DNA of 42,967 nucleotides from Solirubrobacterales bacterium (GTDB taxonomy: Bacteria; Actinomycetota; Thermoleophilia; Solirubrobacterales; Solirubrobacteraceae). The notes beneath the pieces are model-generated. The model worked only from the letters and a program-made list of their open reading frames with translations, did no database searches and had not been told where the DNA came from. Shown one piece after another: positions 7,905 to 15,852 of this stretch (position 1 is the first letter of the stretch; each line of letters begins with the position of its first letter). The DNA is taken from the NCBI GenBank assembly GCA_019244745.1, contig JAFASF010000274.1, positions 1 to 42,967 on the forward strand, written 5' to 3'. Made by a program: the position numbers and the translations under genes.

Positions 7905-8834
7905 TCAGCGACGCCGATTGAGCTGCCCGCGCAGCGTCGCCCAGTGCGAGCGCAGCTCGAGGACGAGGGCGTCCCATTCGCGTCTGACTTCGTCCTCCGG
8001 GGGGCGCTCTCCGCGCCGGATGCGACCGAGCTCCTCGGATACCTCCCGTCCAACCGCGGCGGAGGCGACAAGCACGACCATCATTCCGAACAGCGTGGAG
8101 ATCATCGCCAACACGGCGCCGATGACTCCGTACCGGGATGCAGAGGTGCTGAACAGGTGCGGCACATAGACCGCTGCACCGATGAGGTAGATCCCGAGCA
8201 GCACCGAGCCCACGATCGCGAACGGTGTGAGGTCTCCGAGCTCGATCCGCCTCGCGCTGAGCACGCGACCGCTCCACGCCAGGAAGATCGCCGATGCGGG
8301 CAAGACCGCCAGGTTGGACGCGATCTGCACGCGACTGTGGTCGAGGAGGTCGCGCACCCACCAGCTGAACGCGACGTAACAGACCACGCCGGCGATCCAG
8401 ATCAGGTCGTTGGCGGTGTTGCGAACGCTGAGCGGCTTGAGCTCCCAGGTCTGCTCGAATAGTCGCTGCACTGCGCGGGAGAAGCTCAGCGCCGCGAACA
8501 CCAGCAGCACCGCCCCGATCACGCTCACTTCCGCGCCGGTCCCTCCCGCGGGCGAGAGCAAGTCCCTGACCGCCTCAGCCCCGCCGCCGGTCAGTCCATA
8601 GCGGTTGATGATCGTGTTCGCGGCGTCCTTGGCGTCCGTATGCGGGAGGATCGCGCTGGTAATGATCGCCAGGGGGATCAGCGCGGTGAACGCGCTCGAG
8701 GCGAGCGCGACGGCGCGATCGAACCCTACAACCCGCTGGAACCGCGTCAGCACCCGGAGCACGAACGCGGGACGAAGCCAAAACGTGAGCGAGCGGCGTA
8801 TCCGCTCCCGATCACGTCCGACTCGCCTCGTCAT
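7905..8834 (-). CDS. YihY/BrkB-family inner membrane protein
   Basis: This 309-residue integral membrane protein matches the YihY/virulence factor BrkB family. After a basic N-terminus comes ASSAFTALIPLAIITSAIL (family pattern A-x-F-x-LxPL), then a soluble loop with the C-terminal side of TGAEVSVIGAVLLVFAALSF. Four more hydrophobic segments end with LFGMMVVLVASAAVGREVSE. The family was once misnamed RNase BN; its real role, possibly transport, is unsettled. A GGAGG site lies 12 bases before the ATG. Together with the Vps62-like gene and the GAP gene it forms a row of minus-strand membrane-protein genes with gaps over 250 bases, so each is probably transcribed separately. Confidence 0.85.
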   Translation of the reverse strand: MTRRVGRDRERIRRSLTFWLRPAFVLRVLTRFQRVVGFDRAVALASSAFTALIPLAIITSAILPHTDAKDAANTIINRYGLTGGGAEAVRDLLSPAGGTGAEVSVIGAVLLVFAALSFSRAVQRLFEQTWELKPLSVRNTANDLIWIAGVVCYVAFSWWVRDLLDHSRVQIASNLAVLPASAIFLAWSGRVLSARRIELGDLTPFAIVGSVLLGIYLIGAAVYVPHLFSTSASRYGVIGAVLAMISTLFGMMVVLVASAAVGREVSEELGRIRRGERPPEDEVRREWDALVLELRSHWATLRGQLNRRR

Positions 8835-8950
8835 CGAGTCGGACCTCCGAGCGGTCCGAGTCGCGGGTGATCAGGATCGCGAATCGTCACTGGCTGCCTT
8901 CACGAGCGCCGCACTATCTTGCAATCCTGCAGGCTAGTCGCACAAGAGAC

Positions 8951-8988
8951 CCACCGCCCCAGCGGTGGCGATCCCAGCCTCGTCTGGG
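8951..8988 (-). terminator. Tandem hairpins between GAP-family and YihY genes
   Basis: CCACCGC (8951-8957) pairs perfectly with GCGGTGG (8962-8968) across a 4-base loop. CCCAG (8973-8977) then pairs with CTGGG (8984-8988). There is no T run, so this would be a structure-dependent or Rho-assisted stop site for the GAP-family transcript. The rest of the 326-base gap (8835-9160) shows nothing else. Confidence 0.4.
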
Positions 8989-9160
8989 CTCGAGCGAACA
9001 CCCGAGTGCGAGGCCCCACGGCACATCGTCGGGGGCCACAGCGAAAGCCGCGAGCACGGACTGGCCAGGAAGTTCACTTAGCCGAGGCCATGGCCGTGTC
9101 GAATCCTGCGTGCGCGACCTGCCGCGCGGAAGCTTGCGAGATCGCGCTGGAACGCCTCAC

Positions 9161-9919
9161 TCACCGGAGCCTTGAAATGCCCCTCGCGATCAGCACGAGA
9201 CCGATCACGGCGATGACCGCCGCAATCACGGCGAGCTTATTCGCCTTCAGCCACGCCGAAAGGCGTTCAACCCGCGCCGCGGTGCCTTCCGGATTGATCG
9301 CATAGCTTGCGATCGGAATCTCGATGAGCAAGAACTTCAAGGCAACGAACACCACGATCAATACGGCCACCGCGGGAGTCGTGTAATTGGTTCGAGCCAT
9401 GTGGCCGAGCGCGAGCAGGTCGAACGGTCCGGGAACGCCAAGAAGCCCACCAACAACCGCCGCGACCGGAAGCGAGCCGCCTTTCAGCGCCTCTTCGGCT
9501 CGACCCTTTGCGCGCTTCATCGAGCCCGGTGCTTCCCGGCGCTGCGGCCTGGCCGCGTGCGCCGGTTGTACATCGCCGCCGAGCAACGCCCGGCCGCGTT
9601 TCGTGGCAGCCAACACGGCTATGGCGAGGGCGATCGCGCCGATGATCAGATACGCGGAGGGACCCAGCCGGTGAGAGGTGCTGCCGAGCACGCTCTCCCG
9701 GCCGCGGAACGCGACCAACACAGCGGCCGCGCAACCCACGCTCACGGTCAAGCTGCCCCCATAGCACGCCCACAGCAACGGTCTCGGATTGGGTTGGGTG
9801 AGGATCACGACCACGACCGCCAGTAGCTGGGGATAGACGGCCGCGGCGACGCCGAGCGCAACAATCGTCCCCATTAGGCGGCGTGCATCGGACTTGCGAG
9901 CCATCGCCCGCATCGGCAC
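9161..9919 (-). CDS. GAP-family (Sap/sulfolipid-addressing protein-like) membrane protein
   Basis: The 252-residue protein has six hydrophobic segments arranged as three plus three around a charged loop (residues about 115-145, rich in Arg and Lys). The first reads VALGVAAAVYPQLLAVVVVI, the position where GAP proteins carry a proline within the first helix. The middle part has AAVVGGLLGVPGPFDLLALG and the last helix VIAAVIAVIGLVLIARGI. This fits PF11139 (GAP/Sap family), members of which in mycobacteria help export glycolipids. No glycolipid genes are adjacent, so the substrate is open. The start is uncertain: Met codons at residues 1, 3, 6 and 16 all lack a clear ribosome site. Confidence 0.7.
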   Translation of the reverse strand: MPMRAMARKSDARRLMGTIVALGVAAAVYPQLLAVVVVILTQPNPRPLLWACYGGSLTVSVGCAAAVLVAFRGRESVLGSTSHRLGPSAYLIIGAIALAIAVLAATKRGRALLGGDVQPAHAARPQRREAPGSMKRAKGRAEEALKGGSLPVAAVVGGLLGVPGPFDLLALGHMARTNYTTPAVAVLIVVFVALKFLLIEIPIASYAINPEGTAARVERLSAWLKANKLAVIAAVIAVIGLVLIARGISRLR

Positions 9920-10646
9920 GGAGCCGGCGCTTGCGGTCGATCCAATCGTCCTCCCGTTGGGGCTTGCCCCAAGGCTCCAGGACGGACCCGGAACCGTTGA
10001 ACTCCGCTCTCGGCCACGGTCACCAGCCTTACAGATCCACCTGACGCGGATCCAAATGGGGGCGTACGATCACCGGCCGCTCGCTGCCGTCGATGCCCCG
10101 CAAGTAAGCAAGGGGGACAGCGCCGACCATGTTCTGTTGCCGCGCTGCCCGCAGAGGATCGGCGACCGCGACAACCTCAGCCTCGACGCGCACCTCGCCG
10201 CCAGCCAGGTGACGACGTCTCAGCTGAGACGCTCAGCGAACAGGGCACCGTCGGCGACGCACGACCCGCTCCTGGCGAGCGGGACTAGGCGGTCGGGAGG
10301 AGCCCTTGTGTTAGGTGAAAGCGTGATTCAGCGGGTCCGCGCCCGTGGCGTGGGCAAGCTCCTTCCAGGTCCGGGTTCCCGTAGTGGCGCGTGGTCAAAG
10401 CGCGCCAGCTTCGACGGTCCGCCGATCTGGGGACGTCGATCGCGTTGCGCATTCTGAGACGACGGAGGCAGGAACGCCGCTGTGGATGTACGGGTCGAAC
10501 GCGCTTCGCCCTGGCGTAATTCGTCTCCGTGGAGCATCGCGTGGTTGCGCGGGACCGAGGCGACGCGCAGGTTCCGGCCATGAGGGATGCGTGGTACGCC
10601 ACTGCTTCGAGGCCGCGCACGTCGGTTGCCGGGATGGTCCGTCTGC
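9920..10646. other. Long gap with only fragments of coding character
   Basis: About 730 bases separate the GAP gene from the first ECF-type promoter. Apart from the short minus-strand frame listed separately, I see no gene with a start and conserved motifs. Minus-strand phrases such as TWKELAHATGADPLNHAFT near 10310-10370 have coding-like codon use but no start, so they may be a gene stump. No repeat or tRNA is visible. Confidence 0.35.
10029..10193 (-). CDS. Short open frame, possibly a gene remnant; not recognised
   Basis: From a GTG at 10193 to a TAA, 54 codons read VRVEAEVVAVADPLRAARQQ, then NMVGAVPLAYLRGIDGSERP and VIVRPHLDPRQVDL. The alternation of hydrophobic strands and the clean stop look like the C-terminus of a real protein. 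Upstream, the frame stays open for only about ten more codons. There is no ribosome site. I cannot name the family. It may be the 3' stump of a lost gene. Confidence 0.3.
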   Translation of the reverse strand: MRVEAEVVAVADPLRAARQQNMVGAVPLAYLRGIDGSERPVIVRPHLDPRQVDL

Positions 10647-10676
10647 GATGAGTTTGCCTGCCGTGGGCCGTTTGAC
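10647..10676 (+). promoter_or_regulatory. ECF-type promoter element, copy A (before SDR)
   Basis: GATGAG at 10647 (preceded by C, followed by TTTG) and CCGTTTGAC ending at 10676, with 22 bases from GATGAG to CGTT, match the -35/-10 geometry of ECF promoters (16-base spacer). Two more copies with identical spacing precede the intact sigma gene and the MFS gene. Here the predicted start of transcription would leave a leader of about 30 bases before the SDR. GTTTGAC is also mirrored by GTCAAAC at 10682-10688. Confidence 0.65.
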
Positions 10677-10715
10677 CGCGTGTCAAACCGCAAACCCGAA
10701 GAAGGAGACGCAACG

Positions 10716-11447
10716 ATGTCGTCGGCAATCATTGACAAGACGGTGCTCGTGACCGGCGCCAATCGCGGCCTCGGCCGGGCGCTGGTAGTCGAAGCCCTGA
10801 GGAGGGGCGCGAAGCGGGTGTACGCTGCGTCGCGCCAACCGATGGTCGTCCCGGATGAGCGCGTCACGCCCTTGATATTGGACGTGACCGACCCGGTGCA
10901 GATCCAGGAGGCTGTCGACAGAGTCGAATCTCTCGACATCCTGATCAACAACGCCGGCGTGTCGGTCCCCAACGACCTGAGCGATCGTTCGGCGTTCGAG
11001 CAGCACCTGGCGGTCAACCTGTACGGGACACTGGATGTCACACAGGCGTTTCTGCCGTCGCTGACGCGCAGCCGTGGAGCCTTAGTCAACGTCGTGTCGC
11101 TCGGCGCGGTGGCCGCGGTACCAGTGCTCCCGGCCTATTCGGTCTCCAAGGCAGCCTCGCTGTCGGTAACCCAATCGCTCCGCGCGTTGCTGGCTGACCG
11201 GGGCGTGAGGGTTTACGCCGTCATGCCCGGTCCGATCGATACCGACATGGTGCGCGCCCTCGACATTCCGAAGACACCACCTGAGGACGTGGCGCGGGCC
11301 ACCCTGGACGGAGTGGAGCGTAATGAGGAGGAGATCTTCCCCGACCCGATGTCGCAGTTGCTGGCGGACGGCTGGCGCGCGGGTGTGGCTAAGGACCTCG
11401 AGCGCCAGAACGCCGCGATGGTCCAAGTCGCTCCGATCGCCCGATAA
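10716..11447 (+). CDS. Short-chain dehydrogenase/reductase
   Basis: This 243-residue classical SDR has TVLVTGANRGLGRALVVEAL (TGxxxGxG cofactor motif), LDVTDPVQI (adenine-binding Asp), ILINNAGVS (NNAG), VVSLGA with the catalytic Ser, YSVSK (catalytic Tyr and Lys) and VYAVMPGPIDTDMV. Cofactor is probably NADP(H), since the basic residue of ANRG favours it. The substrate is unknown. A GAAGGAG site sits 9 bases before the ATG; earlier in-frame ATG codons upstream have no conserved sequence and would overlap the promoter. It is the first gene of the ECF-associated block, followed after 160 bases by a DUF899 gene. Confidence 0.88.
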   Translation: MSSAIIDKTVLVTGANRGLGRALVVEALRRGAKRVYAASRQPMVVPDERVTPLILDVTDPVQIQEAVDRVESLDILINNAGVSVPNDLSDRSAFEQHLAVNLYGTLDVTQAFLPSLTRSRGALVNVVSLGAVAAVPVLPAYSVSKAASLSVTQSLRALLADRGVRVYAVMPGPIDTDMVRALDIPKTPPEDVARATLDGVERNEEEIFPDPMSQLLADGWRAGVAKDLERQNAAMVQVAPIAR

Positions 11448-11609
11448 CGAGAGCCTGTAGAGCGCGAACAACCCCAACGCGGTCGATCCGGGCCGCCCAC
11501 TGTACGTAGGGACGGTGCCGCTCGCCGCGCGCACAGTGGGTTGGCCCTTTCACGCAGCGGTGAATCACGCACAACGCATTGACATACGACCGAAATAAGG
11601 AGATGACGC

Positions 11610-12353
11610 ATGACCGCAAACAAGATCGTGACCCGCGAAGAATCGGATGCGGCCCGTGGTGAGCTGCTGAAGCGCGAGAAGGAGCTGACCCGGTTGGGCG
11701 ACGAGCTAGCGGGGCGGCGCCAGGAGCTGCCGTGGTTGCCGGTCCCTAAGGAGTACACGCTGCAGACCGAGGATGGCCCCAGGACACTGGCCGAATTGTT
11801 CGACGGCCGCTCCCAGCTCAGCGTCTACCACTTCATGTTCGGCCCGGACTACGTGGCCGGCTGTCCCACGAACTCGTCGATCGCCGACGCGTTCGATCCC
11901 CTGGTCCCCCACCTCAAGTCGCGCGACGTGACCATGATCTGTGTCTCCCGTGCACCGCTCGACAAGCTCCTCGTGTACCGCAAGCGGATGGGCTGGAGCC
12001 TCAACTGGGCCTCCAGCTACGGGAGCGAGTTCAGCTTCGACTTCGGTGGATCGGCTAGCAAAGAGGCCACGGCGGCATGGCTCGAGCCGATGGCCGACCA
12101 GATGCCGCCGATCGCCCGCCGCAACGCCATTGCATGCGGCGTCGACCTAGTCACGTACGTTTCCGAGGGGTTTGCCTTCGTCACTTTCGCCCGCCAGAGC
12201 GACGCCGTATATCTGACCTACGCCACGGGCGGACGCGGAGTCGAGTTCCTCATGAGCTACTACCCAATCCTCGATCGTGTGCCAAAAGGCCGCGACGAAG
12301 GCGCGGTCTTCCAAACGTGGCTGCGCCGCCACGACGAATACGAACGCACCTGA
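11610..12353 (+). CDS. DUF899 thioredoxin-fold protein (paralogue 1, altered CxxC)
   Basis: The 247-residue protein has the DUF899 layout: a charged N-terminal helix (LLKREKELTRLGDEL), then WLPVPKEYTLQTEDGPRTLA, then the thioredoxin-like strand LSVYHFMFGPDYVAGCPTNS and the segment VTMICVSRAPLDKLLVYRKR. Family members carry a CPxC at the helix start (see paralogue 2). Here it reads GCPTNSS, so the second cysteine is gone. The later half WLRRHDEY is diverged. An AAGGAG site precedes the ATG by 8 bases. A peroxiredoxin/thioredoxin-like stress role is commonly inferred for the family but unproven. It precedes the sigma gene by 160 bases. Confidence 0.82.
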   Translation: MTANKIVTREESDAARGELLKREKELTRLGDELAGRRQELPWLPVPKEYTLQTEDGPRTLAELFDGRSQLSVYHFMFGPDYVAGCPTNSSIADAFDPLVPHLKSRDVTMICVSRAPLDKLLVYRKRMGWSLNWASSYGSEFSFDFGGSASKEATAAWLEPMADQMPPIARRNAIACGVDLVTYVSEGFAFVTFARQSDAVYLTYATGGRGVEFLMSYYPILDRVPKGRDEGAVFQTWLRRHDEYERT

Positions 12354-12474
12354 GGCGATCAGTGATCCCAAGATTGGAGAACGTGGCGCGTGGCTCGTCG
12401 CCCACACCGAGGCGACAATGGCGGTGTGGTTCTCCCGATCGCGCCACCAAACGAGCATGCATCGGTGATCGGCC

Positions 12475-12504
12475 GATGAGTTTGCGTCTCAGCAGCCGTT
12501 TGAC
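12475..12504 (+). promoter_or_regulatory. ECF-type promoter element, copy B (before intact sigma gene)
   Basis: GATGAG at 12475-12480, preceded by C and followed by TTTGC, and CCGTTTGAC ending at 12504, are in the same 22-base register as copies A and C. Only 10 bases separate the -10-like part from the sigma ATG, so the transcript would be leaderless or nearly so. The placement suggests that the sigma factor activates its own gene. Confidence 0.65.
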
Positions 12505-12514
12505 GTGGTGAACG

Positions 12515-13471
12515 ATGATGAGCGATCGAGGCCAAGACACGGATCAGCGTCTGCTGCTGGCTGCCGCGCAGGCCGGGGATGAGCGGGCCTTTCGTCGGCT
12601 GGTCGAGCCATACCGGCACGCGCTCGAGGTTCATTGCTATCGGATGCTGGGCTCCGCGCAGGACGCCGAGGACCTGGCGCAGGAGACGCTGTTGCGGGCG
12701 TGGCGGGCGCTGGAGCGCTTTGAGCCCAGAGTGCAGTTTCAGACGTGGCTATATCGGATCGCGACGAACGCGTGCCTGGACGAGCTCGAGCGCCGGCCGC
12801 GGCGGCCGGAGCCGGTCGATCCGTTCCCAGCTCGGCCGCTCGATGAAACGGCTTCGCCGACGTATGACCCCGCTGCGCGTTACGCGATCCGGGAGGGTAT
12901 GGAGCTGGCGCTGTTGCGCGCGATCCAAGAGCTGCCGGGTCGTCAGCGCGCGGTGTTGATCTTCCGTGATGTGCTCGGCTGGACTGCCCCGGAGGTCGCC
13001 GAGCTTTTGCAGTCGACAGTCGCGTCGGTCAACAGTGCGCTGCAGCGCGCGCGCGGCACGATCGAACAGCATCTGCCCGAGACGACGCCGCCGGCCGCGG
13101 GTCCGGCCGATCGTGAGCTGCTCAGCCGCTATGTGGCTGCGTTCGAGCACGCCGACATGGACGGGCTGGTGGCGCTTCTGCGCGAGGACGCGATGCTCCG
13201 GATGCCGCCGCAGCCGTCGCTGAGCGGCGGTCTCCAGATCGCGCGCTTCTTCCTCGAGACCGTCGCCGGAGGCGATCTGACGCGGATACGACACCGACCG
13301 ACGTGGGCGAATGGCCGGCCCGCGGTGACGATCGAACTACGAGCCGAAGACGGCACCTGGATCCCGCACGGGATCAGCGTGCTCGAGATCGAGGAGGGCG
13401 GGATCGTGGGGATCGACGCGTTCCTTGACCCTACGCTGCTGCCGCGGTTCGGAGTCCCGGCCGGCCACTAG
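12515..13471 (+). CDS. ECF sigma factor with SnoaL-like C-terminal domain (TIGR02960 type)
   Basis: The 318-residue protein has an ECF sigma core: region 2 (LAAAQAGDERAFRRLVEPYR, QDAEDLAQETLLRAWRALER, FQTWLYRIATNACLDELE) and region 4 (RQRAVLIFRDVLGWTAPEVA, ELLQSTVASVNSALQRAR). A further 120 residues form a SnoaL/NTF2-like domain (LLSRYVAAFEHADMDGLVAL, IDAFLDPTLLPRFG). This is the SigG/SigX5-like TIGR02960 group. In ECF groups with this tail the domain modulates activity in place of an anti-sigma factor; no anti-sigma gene is adjacent. ATG 12515 is favoured because it directly precedes the conserved N-terminus and sits just after promoter copy B. There is no ribosome site, as expected for a leaderless start. 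Confidence 0.9.
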   Translation: MMSDRGQDTDQRLLLAAAQAGDERAFRRLVEPYRHALEVHCYRMLGSAQDAEDLAQETLLRAWRALERFEPRVQFQTWLYRIATNACLDELERRPRRPEPVDPFPARPLDETASPTYDPAARYAIREGMELALLRAIQELPGRQRAVLIFRDVLGWTAPEVAELLQSTVASVNSALQRARGTIEQHLPETTPPAAGPADRELLSRYVAAFEHADMDGLVALLREDAMLRMPPQPSLSGGLQIARFFLETVAGGDLTRIRHRPTWANGRPAVTIELRAEDGTWIPHGISVLEIEEGGIVGIDAFLDPTLLPRFGVPAGH

Positions 13472-13508
13472 GAGCCCCGCTCGCCTTGGTGCTGGTTATG
13501 GATGCGAA

Positions 13509-13946
13509 ATGAGAGGAGTGACGTGTCGAGGACGGGCCGCCGAGCACCACGCCGAGGTGATCGACGAGTTCGGCGCCGACGAAGGGCGCGTCGGCGGCGT
13601 CGGGGAGGGGACGCCGCTGCCGCTGCATCACACCGGAGCGAAGTCGGGCGCGATCCGGGTCGATCTTGTCCGACCTCTGCCTGACGAACCGAGGCAGCTG
13701 ATATTCGCCTCGAACGGAGGAGTGCCGAGCGATCCCGATCGGTACTGCAACCTCGAGGCGCAGCCAAACACGAGGATCGAAGCCGGCACCGGGACGCTCG
13801 ACCTCGTGGCCGAGGAGGCGAGAGGCGACGAGCACGAGGGCTTGTTCGCAAGAGGAGCCGAGCGTTTCCCGGACCTCGCCAAGCACCCACGGCAGAGCGA
13901 TCGCCTCATCTCGGTGATCGTCCTCATGCCGCTCGGGGGCGCCTGA
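13509..13946 (+). CDS. Nitroreductase/deazaflavin (F420)-dependent oxidoreductase, DDN-type
   Basis: The 145-residue product matches the small split-barrel DDN family: VIDEFGADEGRVGG at the start, then LHHTGAKSGAIRV (the conserved HTG-x-KSG cofactor-binding signature), FASNGGVPSDPDRYCNL (usually ASxGGxPxxPxWYxNL) and the C-terminal DRLISVIVLMPL. F420 as cofactor is inferred from the family. The enzyme may reduce quinones or other electrophiles. The start is uncertain: ATG 13509 and GTG 13518 lie in frame next to a GAGAGGA purine stretch. It follows the sigma gene by 37 bases and ends 6 bases before the truncated sigma gene, so it is probably cotranscribed with both. Confidence 0.78.
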   Translation: MRGVTCRGRAAEHHAEVIDEFGADEGRVGGVGEGTPLPLHHTGAKSGAIRVDLVRPLPDEPRQLIFASNGGVPSDPDRYCNLEAQPNTRIEAGTGTLDLVAEEARGDEHEGLFARGAERFPDLAKHPRQSDRLISVIVLMPLGGA

Positions 13947-13952
13947 GCGACC

Positions 13953-14315
13953 ATGGACGGCGTCGATGAGCGCTGCCTCCTCGCCGCGGCGCGAGCTGGC
14001 GATGAGAAGGCATTCGGCCGCCTCGCCTCACGGCATCAGCCGGGGCTTGAGCTGTTTTGCCGGTTGATGCTTGGATGCCCCCATCGCGGCCACGAAGCCG
14101 TGTGCGAGACATTAATGCGTGGCTGGCGCGGGCGGCATCGCGGCGCGCCGTCGGCGTCAGCGCGGCTCTGGCTCTACAGGATCGCCACCGAAGTTTGCCT
14201 CGAGGAACTCGCCGGAACCGATGAGTCTGGCGGCCAGCGACCGTTTGACGATGTGAGAGACATGAACGAGCAGTCGCGAGAGCGGCCTCACGCTCGGTCA
14301 CCTCGGCCGTTCTAA
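13953..14315 (+). CDS. Truncated ECF sigma factor: region 2 only
   Basis: The 120-residue frame begins DERCLLAAARAGDEKAFGRL, passes through LMLGCPHRGHEAVCETLMRG and ends its similarity at LWLYRIATEVCLEELAG. That is sigma region 2 complete, including the helix that binds the -10 element and the core polymerase clamp. Region 4 and any SnoaL tail are absent. The last 30 residues (from TDESGG) are encoded by DNA that carries promoter copy C and look like non-conserved readthrough. It may be a dead gene, or a small protein competing for core polymerase. The start follows the DDN stop by 6 bases, so coupling is likely. No region 4 is found in other frames downstream. Confidence 0.6.
   Translation: MDGVDERCLLAAARAGDEKAFGRLASRHQPGLELFCRLMLGCPHRGHEAVCETLMRGWRGRHRGAPSASARLWLYRIATEVCLEELAGTDESGGQRPFDDVRDMNEQSRERPHARSPRPF
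14220..14249 (+). promoter_or_regulatory. ECF-type promoter element, copy C (before MFS gene)
   Basis: GATGAG at 14220-14225 (again preceded by C, followed by TCTGG) and CCGTTTGAC ending at 14249 keep the 22-base register of copies A and B. A conserved GTG follows three bases later in all three. It lies inside the 3' part of the truncated sigma frame and about 97 bases before the MFS start, so it would give the transporter its own promoter. Confidence 0.62.
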
Positions 14316-14345
14316 GTCGTTCCTGCCCAGACCGCTGGAGGTTCA

Positions 14346-15812
14346 ATGACGTCCACATCACCAAATATCAACCGCTGGCGAGCGTTTGCGCTGCTCGCGG
14401 TGGCTTACTTCATGACGATCATCGATCTAACGATCGTCAATGTTTCCCTGCCGACGATCGGCCGAGACCTGCATTTCTCGCAGACCAATCTGCAATGGGT
14501 GGTCACCGCGTACGCGCTCACCTTCGGCGGCTTTCTGCTGCTGGGCGGTCGCGCGGCGGATCTGCTCGGCCGCCGCCGCATTTTGACCGTCGGCCTGGCC
14601 TTCTTCACGGCGGCCTCCCTTGCGTGCGGGCTCGCGACCGGCGAGGCGTTCCTGATCGCAAGCCGGGCCGTCCAGGGAATGGGCGCGGCGATCATGCTGC
14701 CAGCCGCACTCTCGGTCGTCATGAACATGTTCGAAGAGGGCGCCGAGCGCAACAAGGCGCTCGGGATCTGGGGTGGGCTCGGAGCTGCCGGCGCGACCGT
14801 AGGGCTGATCGCCGGCGGCCTTCTCACCCGTTTTGCCGGGTGGCAGTATGTCTTCTACCTGAACGTCCCGATCGGAGCGACCGCGCTGGTGCTAGCGCCG
14901 CGGATCGTCCCCGACAGCCGGCTCGCCATGGAGCGCCGGGGGTTCGACGCCGCCGGAGCGATCGCAAGTACCGGCGGGCTAGTGCTGTTGGTCGACGCCA
15001 TCTCCCAGGCGCCGCAATACGGATGGGGCGCGACGAGAACGGTCGCGCTGCTCGCGGCATCGATGGCCCTCCTCGTCAGCTTCCTGGTAATCGAGAGCCG
15101 TGTGGAGTCGCCGCTGTTGCCGCTGCCGATCTTCCGGCTGCGCACACTCGCCGGCGCGAACGTCGCCGGTCTGCTGCTGGGCGGCAGCTTCTTCGCGTTC
15201 GTCTTCGTCGGCACGCTGTACATGCAGCAGGTGCTGCACTACAGCGCGCTGCAATCCGGGATCGCGTGGCTGGCCGCATCGCTGACCTCGATCGCGCTAG
15301 CCGGTCTTTCACAGTGGCTCGTCACCCGCGGCGGAGCCAAGACCGTGATGGCCATCGGAATGGCGCTGATCGGCGCCGGGGTGATCTGGGCGACCCAGGT
15401 GCCCGTGCACGGTCGCTTCGTGGCGAACCTCGCCGGCCCATTCGTGGTCGCCGGTGCGGGAACCGCGTTCGCCTTCATCCCGATCTCGATCGGGGCGCTC
15501 GCCGGCGTCGCCGAGCACCGGGCCGGTCTCGCCTCCGGGCTTCTGAACACCTCACAGCAGCTCGGCGGAGCGATCGGAATCGCGATCGCCTCTAGCGTTG
15601 CCGCCAGCCACACCCAGGCGCTGCTGCACACCGGCAACGCCGTACCGGTGGCGCTCACCGGCGGCTTCCAGCGGGCCCTTTGGGTACTCGGTGCGATCGC
15701 GCTGCTCGCCCTGCCGGCGATCTTCGCGCTCGTCCGCCGTAACGAGCTCTTCGACGCCGTAGCCAAGACCACGATCGGCGAGCCGCGGCCCGCTCTCGCC
15801 CCCGCGCACTAA
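14346..15812 (+). CDS. MFS drug:H+ antiporter, DHA2 (EmrB/QacA) family
   Basis: The 488-residue protein has about 14 hydrophobic segments. The first helix carries the DHA2 motif MTIIDLTIVNVSLPTIGRDL (acidic residue within helix 1). The loop after helix 2 is GGRAADLLGRRRILTVGLA (MFS motif A), and helix 5 has GGLGAAGATVGLIAGGLLT followed by WQYVFYLNVPIGA (motif C region). It likely exports small hydrophobic toxic compounds across the cytoplasmic membrane. A GGAGG site lies 5 bases before the ATG. Its own ECF-type promoter (copy C) sits upstream, and the SDR downstream is 40 bases away, so the two may be cotranscribed. Confidence 0.9.
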   Translation: MTSTSPNINRWRAFALLAVAYFMTIIDLTIVNVSLPTIGRDLHFSQTNLQWVVTAYALTFGGFLLLGGRAADLLGRRRILTVGLAFFTAASLACGLATGEAFLIASRAVQGMGAAIMLPAALSVVMNMFEEGAERNKALGIWGGLGAAGATVGLIAGGLLTRFAGWQYVFYLNVPIGATALVLAPRIVPDSRLAMERRGFDAAGAIASTGGLVLLVDAISQAPQYGWGATRTVALLAASMALLVSFLVIESRVESPLLPLPIFRLRTLAGANVAGLLLGGSFFAFVFVGTLYMQQVLHYSALQSGIAWLAASLTSIALAGLSQWLVTRGGAKTVMAIGMALIGAGVIWATQVPVHGRFVANLAGPFVVAGAGTAFAFIPISIGALAGVAEHRAGLASGLLNTSQQLGGAIGIAIASSVAASHTQALLHTGNAVPVALTGGFQRALWVLGAIALLALPAIFALVRRNELFDAVAKTTIGEPRPALAPAH

Positions 15813-15852
15813 TCCGCACCCAGCCAACGCAACGCAAAGGAGGTACATCCCC

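Noticed and set aside
10670-10688. GTTTGAC-N5-GTCAAAC as an independent operator
   Set aside because: The right arm is not preserved at the other two promoter copies, whereas the bipartite promoter pattern is.
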